From contig MDYQ01000251.1 of the NCBI GenBank assembly GCA_003024175.1, positions 45,773-109,772 on the forward strand: DNA of 64,000 nt. Reading direction: 5' to 3'. The stretch is from Planoprotostelium fungivorum (taxonomy: Eukaryota > Evosea > Variosea > Cavosteliida > Cavosteliaceae). Under the pieces are notes generated by a model. That model saw only the letters and a program-made list of their open reading frames with translations, ran no database searches and was not told the origin of the DNA. Position numbers and translations under genes: made by a program. Below, one piece after another: positions 45,781 to 56,409 of this stretch; position 1 is the stretch's first letter, and each line of letters opens with the position of its first letter.

Positions 45781-46320
45781 ATGCAGACTCGACAACAGAG
45801 AGCAGAGGAGAAATTGAGACAAAAGTATCTCAAAGATGAAGGAATCATCACGACGTACAACACACCTCATGGGAGATCATGGGGCCATTATTTCGACGGT
45901 GTGACGGTTAATTTAGTCCAAGTAGATGAGAAGAGAGAGAGGAGAGAGCGATTCGTCCGTTCATTTAAAGATGTGAGAAGATGATTCCAATGTCCCACTC
46001 AAATCATTTCAGAAATCGTTTCACATGCAATCAGATGAATTCGACGATGAAGATTTCGTCGACAGTATGGCCCTCGATGACGCGGCGATCAAGAGATGGA
46101 ATCGCTCCATCCACACATCCGTCGCCCAGGTGTGTCATTCATCATCGGCTCGTGTTCGTAACTCCGATAGTCTTGTTTTGTCAAGGAGAGGAAGAAAAAT
46201 TTCAAGAAGGGAGAGCTGCGTGATGGTTGTCTGTTTTCACCCATCACAGATGGAGTTGAAGAGGGACCGAAAGCGTGTCAGATACGATATAATATGTACA
46301 GATCGGTGCGTCACATCATC
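45781..46320 (+). CDS. N-terminal exons of ORC3 or a separate small gene
   Basis: Exons read MQTRQQRAEEKLRQKYLKDE through VTVNLVQVDEKRERRERFVR; then KSFHMQSDEFDDEDFVDSMA to WNRSIHTSVAQ; then MELKRDRKRVRYDIICTD, with a nuclear-signal-like basic patch. Splice sites between them fit. The link to the ORC3 exons downstream (from about 46490) is not clear in frame, so this may be its N-terminus or an independent gene. Confidence 0.5.
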
Positions 46321-46489
46321 CAACATCATCACATTGATCGATCATCATCACATCGAATCGTTCGATCAGACCATCGTGTGACATACGAACACGCAGATAT
46401 GACATCTCATCATCTCATTCGTCATGATGTTTGATGAAACACGGGATGCAATCTCATCATCTCATCAGGTCATCGATAAGGTAGACCAA

Positions 46490-49423
46490 ATCGTGAAGGT
46501 GAGACTACCTTTCGTTCACAATCAAGTCAGCATTTGAACACGTGGAGTAGAGAATCACAGTTGAAGCGGATGGTACTATCTTAGAGCAGATCAAACGGTT
46601 CATCATGAGGCCTTGGCACCGTTCGGGACCCATTCTACCCACTGCCATCGTAAACACGAGTGAGTCTATCTCATCCATCATCATCATCGTGACGCCATCA
46701 CATCTTCGACATCATCTCATCTGCATCATCATCTGTCCATCACGTGATTACCACTACAATCGTCCTCATCATCTCCCGACGATCATCATGATCCTGATGT
46801 GATGATTAGACGCATCAGACAGGACGAGTATGGCCGATCGCATCGCCCAATCGTTAGAGTCTTCTCCAAACTTTCGCGTCGCTCACCTGCAATCAAAGAA
46901 ATCCATCGACGCCAGACAGATCTACACCGACATGGTATCTCAACTCTTACACTTGCCTACAAAAGAATCATCCAGGTGAACCATCGTGTCGTTCGTTGTC
47001 ATGATGCAATGATGGAAGCTGACGTTATTTAGATATCCAAACAATTTGCAGCTGTTGAATGATGAGTTAGAGGATCTGACGGCAGTACTCGTGTTTGACG
47101 ATTTAGATGCGTTTAATCCAAAGACTCTGCATTCATTCATCGAAAAGATCAAGTGAGTGTAGCGAAACATTTTTTCATTTGTTTACACTTGAAATGTTCA
47201 TCTCAAATTGGATGGTGCTCAACTCTTCATGATTACAACTTACTCTTTTTTTCTCATCTCACCAAATTCCTCGTAAAATAATCACAAATTGAATCTGATT
47301 CATTCCTTCCTACGTCATGCTTCTCATCCCAATCAGAGAAGCCGTAGTCAACAAGGTGCCAAAAATAGTCTTCGTCATGTTCACTTCATCCACGGAATCC
47401 ATCGAAAGAGTCTTACCTAGAGAAACTTCATGCTTATTGTGGATCGAACGTTTCAGCATGGCCAGCAGCCGATCGGTCTTCAGCGATATTCTGACCGCCG
47501 TCCTGTTGGAACACGAGGAGCTGATGATCTGGCTGGATCACCCTTCTCTGTCTCTGCTGCTGTCTTCTTTCAACAACTTTTCGTCGGTTCACATCTGCGT
47601 GCAACAACTGAAGGTGATGAACGTCATCCGCATCACGATCGACATGGCATGATCAACATGATGTCACGATCAGCACGATCCACACGATGTCATGATCAGC
47701 GTGATCAACACGGCATCATCATCACGATATCGTGATGATCATCGTGATCATCAACACGATCAGATCACCCCCTTCACGACTGATCCATCGACACAGTATC
47801 TCCTCTTGAAACACTTTTACGAGAATCCTCTCAGTGGTCTGCGACAAGTGTCAGAGGCCATGTTCGATTACACCTACCGAGATCACGTGACCTCCATGCC
47901 AAAGTACAGAAAGAGAAATCCGCCCAAATTAGAACTCTGCCTGAAGAAGATCGACGAGTGGTACCTCCACTGGAAGATGTCTTATCGATGTCTCCTACTC
48001 CTGCAGGGACAGAGCACTCTACCCGTGGAGGTCTTGAACGTGAGGCGACATCGACGATTTGACGATGACGATTTGATCAAATCGACGATGTGATGTCGAT
48101 GACGATATCAAATCGACGATGTGAAGATTGATTCGATGTCAGATGATATCTGGGGATCGATGGGATAAGATAGAAGAAGACGTGAGGCAGGTGAAGAGAG
48201 TGTCTGTCCAGCAGCTGAGAGAGTGGCTGAGTGGCCTCGTTCACATCGTGAGGGACGTGAAGAGTATGGGAGAATTTGAGAGGGAGTGGGAGGGATTCTA
48301 TAATCAGTTACAACAGAGAGAAGAATCAGGGGAGAAACAGAAGGAAGACACGTGAGCGATCGTCAACGTTGTGATCATGTTGATCACATCATGTTCATCA
48401 TCGCATGTCGTGCACACGATCATCATCGTGATCATCATGTTGTTCATCATGACACATCGCGATCACAATCGACATTGTGTTCTTCTCATCATGATCACGG
48501 AGATGATGACGAACGATGAATGACGAATGACACAGAGAGCCCATCAAGAGTAGAGGAAGAATGTCGGCCAGACAGAGGAAACAAGTTTTGACCGATCTCG
48601 CCGACGGCGATTCAAATTTCAAATCCGCGCGCCAAGCCATCTTCGATTCTCTCATGTCTTTTTTCAAGTGAGCAGATCATCTTTTTTCATTTTATTTCCT
48701 TTTCTCATTCTTTTTTTCCCTCTCATTCTTTTTTTTTCTCTCATCTTTTTATCTCTTATCGATCTTATTCTATCCTATACTTTCTATTGATCCATCCACC
48801 GTCAATATATCTTATTCAACTGATTCATAGATATCACATCTATATATGACACTCGTGTTATTTCTACCAAAAGATTGACATAGTTTAGGAGAAATTTGAG
48901 CCGTTTGGATGATTTACACTTGAGCGAGGGATTTGTCTGCACGGCGGCGGAGAATGTTAAGAAGGCTTTCTTCGCTGACGTCAGCTCTTCCGTTCATTCT
49001 GCTCTGTCGAATCCATCTGAACATCTATATCATGACAGAGAAGGACAGTATCCTGCCGTCATCATGTGAGTTGTCATCACGATCTGCAACTCCATCGTCA
49101 CGATCACGATCACTCCATCATCATCACCTTCTCATCAACTCAACATCACACGTGAAGACAATTTCATCCGTCGGTCACCATCATCACATCGATGACACCA
49201 TCCTGATGACCTAATCAGTTACCGGCTGTGGAAAGAGAGTGGGAAGATGATCAATTTACAAGATCTGTACGAACAATATCGTCAAGTTGTAGATCCTCAA
49301 GGAAAAGAGACGAAGGACAGCATCCAGGCACAGTTCTCGCAGACTCTCATCGACTTCAAGATGGTGGGGCTGATCCATCCCACCGTGGCAAAAGAAGATC
49401 ACGTTGTGAAGGACATGTATTAA
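46490..49423 (+). CDS. ORC3: Origin recognition complex subunit 3
   Basis: ORC marks replication origins and loads MCM. Recognisable exons: ILEQIKRFIMRPWHRSGPIL with PTAIVNT; NASDRTSMADRIAQSLESSP with FRVAHLQSKKSIDARQIYTD; LNDELEDLTAVLVFDDLDAF (Walker-B-like strand); VPKIVFVMFTSSTESIERVL; LLKHFYENPLSGLRQVSEAM; and a C-terminal winged-helix region YRLWKESGKMINLQDLYEQY, SQTLIDFKMVGLIHPTVAKE, ending DHVVKDMY at 49423. The ending matches human ORC3 ([22 protein letters not shown]). Introns between 47640-47790, 48045-48150 and 48355-48540 are rich in GATCATC/ATCACGATC runs. The 5' limit is uncertain because of the exons at 45781-46320. Confidence 0.85.
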
Positions 49424-49716
49424 AGAGTGTATCGATGGTGTCGTTCGCATGGCCGCTCTGCTCTTCTGGTGTGCGTGTTCTCTGAAATGGAACCGATACC
49501 CCTTGTCTTCATCTCGTCATCGCTCGATCTCCGATCGTTTCCATCCATGATGTTGATTGGTCATCTCGAGGCGACAAAAGAGATGTGGACAGACCATAAA
49601 ACTCGATTGTCGTGACAAAATTGATCCATCATTCATAAAGTCCACCGCCCTTCAGCGTCTGTTCTAAGGTGATGATTGGATGACGAACGAGATAGAGTCG
49701 TACATCTAAATACAAA

Positions 49717-50624
49717 TCAAGCGTTATTTAATTCTCTCTCCCATAGTTGAACGGTGGCCTCTAATTCCCTCGAATATTTGCCTCTTAATGTTGGCAACTT
49801 TTTTCCCTTCTCTCCCGCATAATCCTCCCACTCTTGAATGGCTTTGTTTAACATCTCTTGTGCTCGCGTCTCATTCATCGATGGAGATCCCTCTGATGTG
49901 GGTTCGTCTAATCATTCGTTGGCATCATGTATCGATGTGAGAGATGAGAATGAGAATTTACCTTTCGTTTCGTCTGGAGATTGTTCTTCCTCTCGCAATG
50001 AGGTGTCTTGATGATTCGGAGATCCATCTTCCTTCACATCACTGCCCGTGTTGTATTTTGAATCTGATTCCTCCCTGTAAAGTTGAGTGATCATCATCAC
50101 AACGATGTTGACTCACTCTGCTCTCCGTCTAGCTTCTTCTTCGAACTTCTGATTCATGTAAATGTGCTCTTGTTGAAAGAATGCTTTGATCTGATTCTTT
50201 CTCTCGTCTGCGGACTTCATCTTCTTCATCAAAACCAATTTATGTCTCAGATCTGAGGCCTGTTCACAGGTTCATAAAGTTCGAGATGAAGACAGAAATC
50301 ACCTGCCGCATGACAAGTCTCGGTCTTGACCCTCTCGAGTTTTCTTGCATGAAAGAGTCCATCGCTTCTTCTTCCATCTTATATGAAGATCTCGGAATGG
50401 CTAATACATCTTCCATCGACTTCGACTGAGCGGCGTCAACACCTTCTAAAGCCGGTCTCTTTCACCTTGTGAGTCAGGGTCGGAGATCGCACTGGTTTCC
50501 ACGCAGATGCTGCTCTATGTTTTCCGGCTAAGACATGTTCTACCATTGCGTTCTGATGTGAGTTAATGTGTGGAGGAATAGACCATGAGACGCTGTGCTT
50601 GTGCTCTCGAAAAGTGAAAACCAA
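49717..50624 (-). CDS. Coiled-coil protein, function unknown
   Basis: Exon segments: MVEHVLAGKHRAASAWKPVR (or, in another frame, SSICVETSAISDPDSQ), EGVDAAQSKSMEDVLAIPRS with YKMEEEAMDSFMQENSRGSR, then ASDLRHKLVLMKKMKSADER and FFQQEHIYMNQKFEEEARRR, an acidic linker (KYNTGSDVKEDGSPNHQDTS), and RAQEMLNKAIQEWEDYAGEK with YSRELEATVQLWERELNNA, stop 49717. The second exon's frame requires either a candidate 20-bp intron (50446-50465) or a frameshift. Helical and soluble. No family recognised. Confidence 0.55.
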
Positions 50625-50973
50625 TCAGGTGCTGACATCACTAGACAAGCGGTTGACACAAACTTCCTGAGTGAAGTGAAGTCCCCCACTCAACACGAAC
50701 GCAAGCATAGTTATGAATCGATCGCATAGCATTCATTCAGTCTTTCAGTGAGGCAGTAAACTATAGATTGGGCGTTTATGTTCGTGTCATTCTTCAGCTC
50801 CATCGATCACTCCGTCGAAAACACGTGATCTCAACCACTTCAGAGGCGATAGAACGTCGTGAGATGAGACATCAGCGAGAGTTTGCGTCACTGAGATAGG
50901 GAATCTTCTTTGTAAAAATCCTTCTTTCGAAACATCTCTTCTACCGGATCGTCATTTCTTACACACGCACAAG
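50625..50973. promoter_or_regulatory. Intergenic region between divergent genes
   Basis: About 350 bp between a minus-strand gene start and a secreted plus-strand gene. No specific element recognised. Confidence 0.35.
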
Positions 50974-51857
50974 ATGAAGACATTCCTCCTCTTAGTGGCG
51001 TTCATCGTCCTCGTTCGTGCTGATCAAAAGTCCATTGTGGTCCCTAAATGTCCCGCTACCCCTGCATTCCCCACAGCCCCACAGAGCGGCCTCCTTCGGT
51101 TGACTCCATTCGTCAATGACTCTGGAAATGCACTCGCCAAGTATAGAACCGCCGCTTCTGTATGCCACGATGGGGTCAGTCTTCGTATCTTCTATCGAGT
51201 TTCGGACCCGGCTGTCTATAATCCTCTGTCCGGCTGCAACACCGCCCTATATGATTACGATGCCGTGGAGACATTCTTGGCCATCGACGACGAGAGCGGA
51301 AAGGTTTCGAAGAAGTACCTCGAAGTAGAGGTAAGACGTATGATTCTGTAGGTGATCACTCAGATTCATATAGACATCTCCCTCAAACGGTCTTTTCGTT
51401 TCTGATATCACCAATCTGTCTGGAGATTGCAGCGGTGACCATTTCGATCTCGATCTTCCCTATCTATCTATGGACATGTCTCTCACGTTAGATTCTAGAT
51501 TTCAGTGGACAACTTCAAGATTGCAATGCGACTGGCATCAAGCACAAGGCATCCATAATTCGTGGTGGTTACCAAGCGGCCCTCGAGGTGATGAACAATC
51601 ATCTCTCATCTTCTACGAATCACCAGTCTGCCATCTCGATCATCTTCTCATTCTTCCATCAGATCCCCTTCTCCAACATCTATCGTGCTTCTGGTGTCGA
51701 ACCCTCCAACAAACTTCCCAAACTGCTCGGTAACTTTTTTCGCATCGAGGTAGATAAGAAGGGCCCCATCGAATACAGCTGCTGGTCTTCTACGTTCGCC
51801 GAGCCTGCTTGTTTCCACAAGCCAGCTTACTTCCGCAAGATCAGATTACAACAATAA
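50974..51857 (+). CDS. Secreted protein with CBM9/DOMON-like fold signature
   Basis: A signal peptide (MKTFLLLVAFIVLVRADQ) is followed by CPATPAFPTAPQSGLLRLTP and FVNDSGNALAKYRTAASVCH, then SLRIFYRVSDPAVYNPLSGC and LYDYDAVETFLAIDDESGKV with KKYLEVE. After an intron: TSPNGLFVSDITNLSGDCSG. Later exons read FSGQLQDCNATGIKHKASII then QIPFSNIYRASGVEPSNKLP, ending AYFRKIRLQQ. The order D-x-VE-F...YLEVE-SPNG resembles carbohydrate-binding module family 9 (DxxEI..D....Y.q..vsp.G). This is a pattern match only. The 3' splice junctions near 51480-51500 are uncertain. Confidence 0.65.
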
Positions 51858-52028
51858 ACCTCGTCGGATGACAATTAGAATGCAGATGAGATCTCACATG
51901 ATCATCCATCGGTCCTGTCTTCTGACCTCACCGCCTGTGGTTTGCAAAGAAACTGGCGTTCAATTCTTCATCTGAATGAATTGAATGTCAATCACGGACA
52001 AAGAGAGAGATTTCGCTGACCAAGCACC

Positions 52029-53778
52029 GTGCCGCACGGCCGCGCCATGGCTGCTTGCGTCTTTAGCTCCACATCCATCCTCTCTCACAACAACACGCGC
52101 TACCTATCCTTCACAACATCCACGATGGAGTCATTATCTTCAACGATTCACAAGATGGGAGCGGCTGTCATCGACTGTCTCCCGGATGCAATCACCCACA
52201 TGAGAGACGAAGCCCATCAGAAAGTCGTTCGATTCGTCGATGTGATGACGAGAGACAAAGACTTTGGAGGGAGGGTCGTGACCCGAGCAGCATGCGAACC
52301 CACCACACAGAACACACACGTAAGGACATATCACAGCACGTTCGTGATCTGATGAGAGATACAGCTACCTCCATGTGATGACGACCTCGCGAGAAAGTTA
52401 CCGGCTCTCAGATTAGATCATCGACCCCTATTGATCGTTTTCTGCACATCGGCTCACGATGTCTCTTCGTGCGTGAAGAACATTCGGACAGTGAGGCCAC
52501 AAGACCCTCCCAAGGTGCGACATCTCTCAGTAGAGGGTGATTAACATCGTGCAGGTCAACATCCGATCAGGTACCCATCCATCCATCCATCTTGCATCAT
52601 GCTCCTTGACACGTGCCAACTAACAAGGGAAATCCTTATGTCTATACATCATCTTCACACGAGCTGCCCTCGTAAGAATGACTTGATCGACTGTAGCGCC
52701 ATGGACGACACCATGATGAGTGCCGACGACAAGACGACCCTGTGGATGGGAGCGGGCTGCAAGTTGGGACGCCTCTATCACTTTGTATCTCAGAATTTGG
52801 GTCACGAATTCGATGTTTCAGCCGGAACTGCCTTCAGTGTCGAAGCGGGTGGTCTCATGACAGGTCAGTTGAAAAGATGATGATCATCAACATCAACTTC
52901 ATCACGAGAATCATGGTGAATATTTCGATAGGAGGAGGCTACGGAATGTTATCGAGGAAAGTTGGACCGGTGGCGGCAGCTTCGGCGTCGTCACGAAATT
53001 TCGACTCGAAATTGTGAAAGCTCCACCTAGAGTGACACTGGTCCACTTGGAGTGGGACTTGAATGACATCATCCATGTCATCTCAGGTGAGTCGAAATCG
53101 AGACACGACCGTGTGATGATGACGAAACAATAGCGTTCGAAGAATGGCTCCCAAGTGCTTTGGATGATTTCACGGCTCAATTGGACTGCTGGGCGACGCA
53201 CCTTCACCTTCAGGGGAAATTCCTCGGAAATCCCGAGGAGTATCTCAAGATGTTGAGCTCTTCTCCTCTGTTGGATGGAAATAAATGAGTGTTCCCTCTT
53301 CATTCATCAATGATCATCTTCGGATCATCAAACATCTTCGATCACGATCGCTCTTCGTGATGTCGATCTGAATGCCATAGGTGTCCACCTAGATCAATAC
53401 AAATGATGTACTTATCACCGGCTGAGGCCAACTTGAAGATCTCCTGCGGTACTGACGCGACAGATTTTGACGATCTGATCGGAGGTGACAAGCTCAACTA
53501 TTGTGGAGCTTCTCACTTCATCTCGATTTGATCTTTCTCTGACGTCCCCCAGAGAAGAAGAGTAAGAAGAAGAGTGATTTCATCCATCGTGGAAAATCGT
53601 TTGGACCAGAAGGCGCCGCCGTCGTTCGATCTAGATTAATGCAAGACAAGGGAAAAACAGCAGTCTGCCAATTAGAAGCTTACGGTGGTTTCTTCTCTAC
53701 CTGTGAAGAAGGTGAATTACACGACCCGTTGTCATACCATTCTTACGTTTTAACATTCATCGTCATGATTTCGATGTG
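52029..53778 (+). pseudogene. Decayed FAD-linked (BBE-type) oxidoreductase
   Basis: Fragments follow the order of berberine-bridge-enzyme-like FAD oxidases: LRLDHRPLLIVFCTSAHDVS, VNIRSG, LWMGAGCKLGRLYHFVSQNL, FDVSAGTAFSVEAGGLMTG, GGGYGMLSRK, then GGGSFGVVTKFRLEIVKAPP, FEEWLPSALDDFTAQLDCWA, and RGKSFGPEGAAVVRSRLMQD. Normally about 35-50 residues separate GGGYGMLSRK and GGGxFGVVTxF; here they are adjacent and in different frames (52938-53000), so an internal deletion with frameshift is evident. Another frame break lies near 52670. The C-terminal substrate and FAD-closing part (NYxN region) is missing, and the end abuts the minus-strand gene at 53763. Alternatively, sequencing errors could explain frame breaks but not the missing segments. 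Confidence 0.65.
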
Positions 53779-55917
53779 AATCTTTCGATCGTCAGTGCTG
53801 CAATGATCCTCTCGTTTTCAGAGGCCAACGCCGCCAGCTTGATCTCCTCTCGATTGACGGACAGATCGATCTTCTTCGTAGTGCACAGTATCTCTACCAT
53901 GTCTTCCATTGATCGATCGATAGCTTCCAACAGAGCCCAATTTCTCTTCCCCAAGCCAAACTTTATCTTTCGGATCATCTTGTAACAGATCCATTCTGCC
54001 CGATCTGACTATGGCGTGGAGAATGCTATCGTTCAATTGTAATTCAATTCCCTCCTCTATGATGGTTCGCAGGATGTCGATGCTGCCCCAACCGGCGAGA
54101 TTGATGAGGTTGATGCTCTCATTCAATACGATTTGACATTCTTTGAATACAATGATTATCGTTCCTTCGACGGGATGGAAGATATCCTCAAAGATGTCTG
54201 CCGTCAGCTGTACTCTGTCAGCAAGCGATTGAACGATACCGTCCACCCGTAAGTGTGGAGCGATATGTCTGGCTAATTCGAAGGCTCCGATTTGAATGGC
54301 GACGGTGAAGTAGAAGAACGAATGGAAGACGGGAAATATGTCGGGGTGCATCAACTTCTCCTGAGTCTTCATGGGCAAGATCGGGCCCTTTTCGAAACAC
54401 TTGATGGCCACTTCCTTCAACCATTCCTTGTCTCTAAGATCGACCAAATCGAAGCAACGAGAGTTACCCCAACTGGACAACAGGAGTGAAGTTCTGAGAT
54501 GATGAGTTTTCGGATGATGAAAGATGATGTGAACTACCGGCGTCGGTGGCTCACATCTTCATCTGCCTCCGCTAACATGAAGATCGTATCAGATAAGGCA
54601 GGGCCGGGATTGATCGTCATGGAATGTATGCCCGATGGAACAAAGTGTTCGATGAGATGTTTGGACAATGTGACGGAGCCGAGAGTTAACTTCTAGCCAC
54701 TTGATTTGAGACAGACCAAACTTGATCAGCGCTTCTCTCAGACACCTTTCGTCTTCGGCGCGAACGATGGCCTTGGCAAAGAAGATGGACTCTGTCATCG
54801 CATGAGATCTGCTATCGTCTTCCAACTCACCCTTTTGTGTGATGGCATCCACGGTCATGCGACGCTGTAACCAATCCCACAAGAAGATCATGATGAATTC
54901 GTCTCTTTCTTTTGAATGACTCTCGAGAGTCACCATACGCTTACACACGTCCCTTGGAATGTGCACGTTCGGCTGATGAAGGAGACGACAGAGAAAATCT
55001 CGAGGAGGAGTCTGGGGTGTAAGCAGTCGTTTCTGATGAGAGGTTCTACCCAATCCCAATGCATCAGATCCTTCCACCGTGCTGTCTGATGAGGTGGTTG
55101 CAATAGTTTTAAGGCCAGCGAGATCGTGACCTGTTTATTCAGATTTGAGGTGAGGGTGCCGTTCTCGTCCACCTTGGTACGTGGTGCAATCCATCGGGTG
55201 ACCTCCTCCTCTTCGTTCCTATGATGGCGGCGATCAGCCAGGATGGATGAAAGGTGACATCAGAGTCGAATGGCTGTTGCATCATAGACCTCAGATATGA
55301 GGTTCGTGGGTGGGGAAAGGTATGTCAAAGAGATCACATCCTCCTCCCAATATATGAGCCAAGATCTTCTGAGCCTTGGATGAAATGGCGAGTTTGAACC
55401 AAGTTCGGAGAGGGAAGAATGGCATCGCGGAGGATAAGAGTTGACGAAGAACTTGTTTCAGATCTGAAACGATCAGATCGGCATGAGATCTTCGTGTGGA
55501 AGACAAACGAGATCACCTGCGGGATCATTCAAGTCAGACGGCGAGCTGCAATATGTCCAAAATGAACTCGTCTTGATCTTCTTCTCCTGTGCTGTCTGCT
55601 CTCAGCCGGGCTAGAAAATCTATTCCGACCGGAGGTGTCGAAAGCCTTCGAAGAAACTCGCGATGCGCTGGATGATTGCATCTTTTGTATGTTTTCCAGA
55701 AAGGTTGATGCTGTAATCGTTCCTGATCGAACCACCGCTGACACTCTTTTCTCCACCGCTGCGATACCTGCTGACAGACGCCGAAGGTTCTGAGTGCTAT
55801 TCGATTGCGAGCGTAGATGTGTCGGAAGAGAATAGAGAAGATGCGTCGCATCACAGCCAGACCGAGAATCTCTTCCATCTTCTGTTTGAGTTGAAATACG
55901 ACAATATCTCCTATCAT
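53763..55917 (-). pseudogene. F-box-like/degenerate ankyrin family gene, frame-disrupted
   Basis: N-terminal F-box-like helix pair: MEEILGLAVMRRIFSILFRH then LRTFGVCQQVSQRWRKECQR. Following segments: SDLNDPADLKQVLRQLLSSA, RTWFKLAISSKAQKILAHIL, DEFIMIFLWDWLQRRMTVDA, then LRDKEWLKEVAIKCFEKGPI, HPDIFPVFHSFFYFTVAIQI, LINLAGWGSIDILRTIIEEG, LNDSILHAIVRSGRMDLLQ. Helical pairs of ankyrin spacing are visible but weak. Near 53985 the frame must shift to continue DMIRKIKFGLGKRNWALLEA and reach the family C-terminus; comparison with the 59-kb paralogue suggests a 2-bp loss. A second frame break near 55535-55560 is likely. It may be a recent pseudogene or contain sequence errors. Paralogues occur at 40 and 59-61 kb, so this is a lineage family. 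Confidence 0.6.
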
Positions 55918-56409
55918 AAAAGACCCCTTCCCTGTATTTTGATCGCTTGGTTCATGAGACCTGGAATTACGATGGATGTGGAGAGAACATCGCTGCGAGG
56001 CGTCACATTTACAACAGTGGTTGCAGTTACTACGCTCAGGTGATCAGACATCATTGGATGTGTCTGACGATGTAGACTCAACCGGTGTCCAAGTCATAAG
56101 GGCAATAAAGAAGGATCGGAGAAGATGAATATGAGAAGGTATCACGACATGAAATCAAGCCAGGACATTGCCCAAACCATCGCATCGGTCTTGTGACCCT
56201 GATCAGAGTTCAGATCAGAAAATGGATCACAAGAGCGAAGGAGAACTCTAACGCGATGTTCGTGGATGTGATGAAATACCCTTTCTATATATCTTGTCCC
56301 CCTCTCAACGACAAATATCAAAGAGTAGACGAGAGACAGCTGACGTGATTGACACAACCGTTTGTCCTCTCAATTCCATTCACGCATAGTATTTATCGTC
56401 GGGCACATC
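55918..56409. other. Divergent spacer
   Basis: Between the F-box-like gene (minus) and sedolisin (plus). It holds both promoters; no specific element recognised. Confidence 0.4.
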
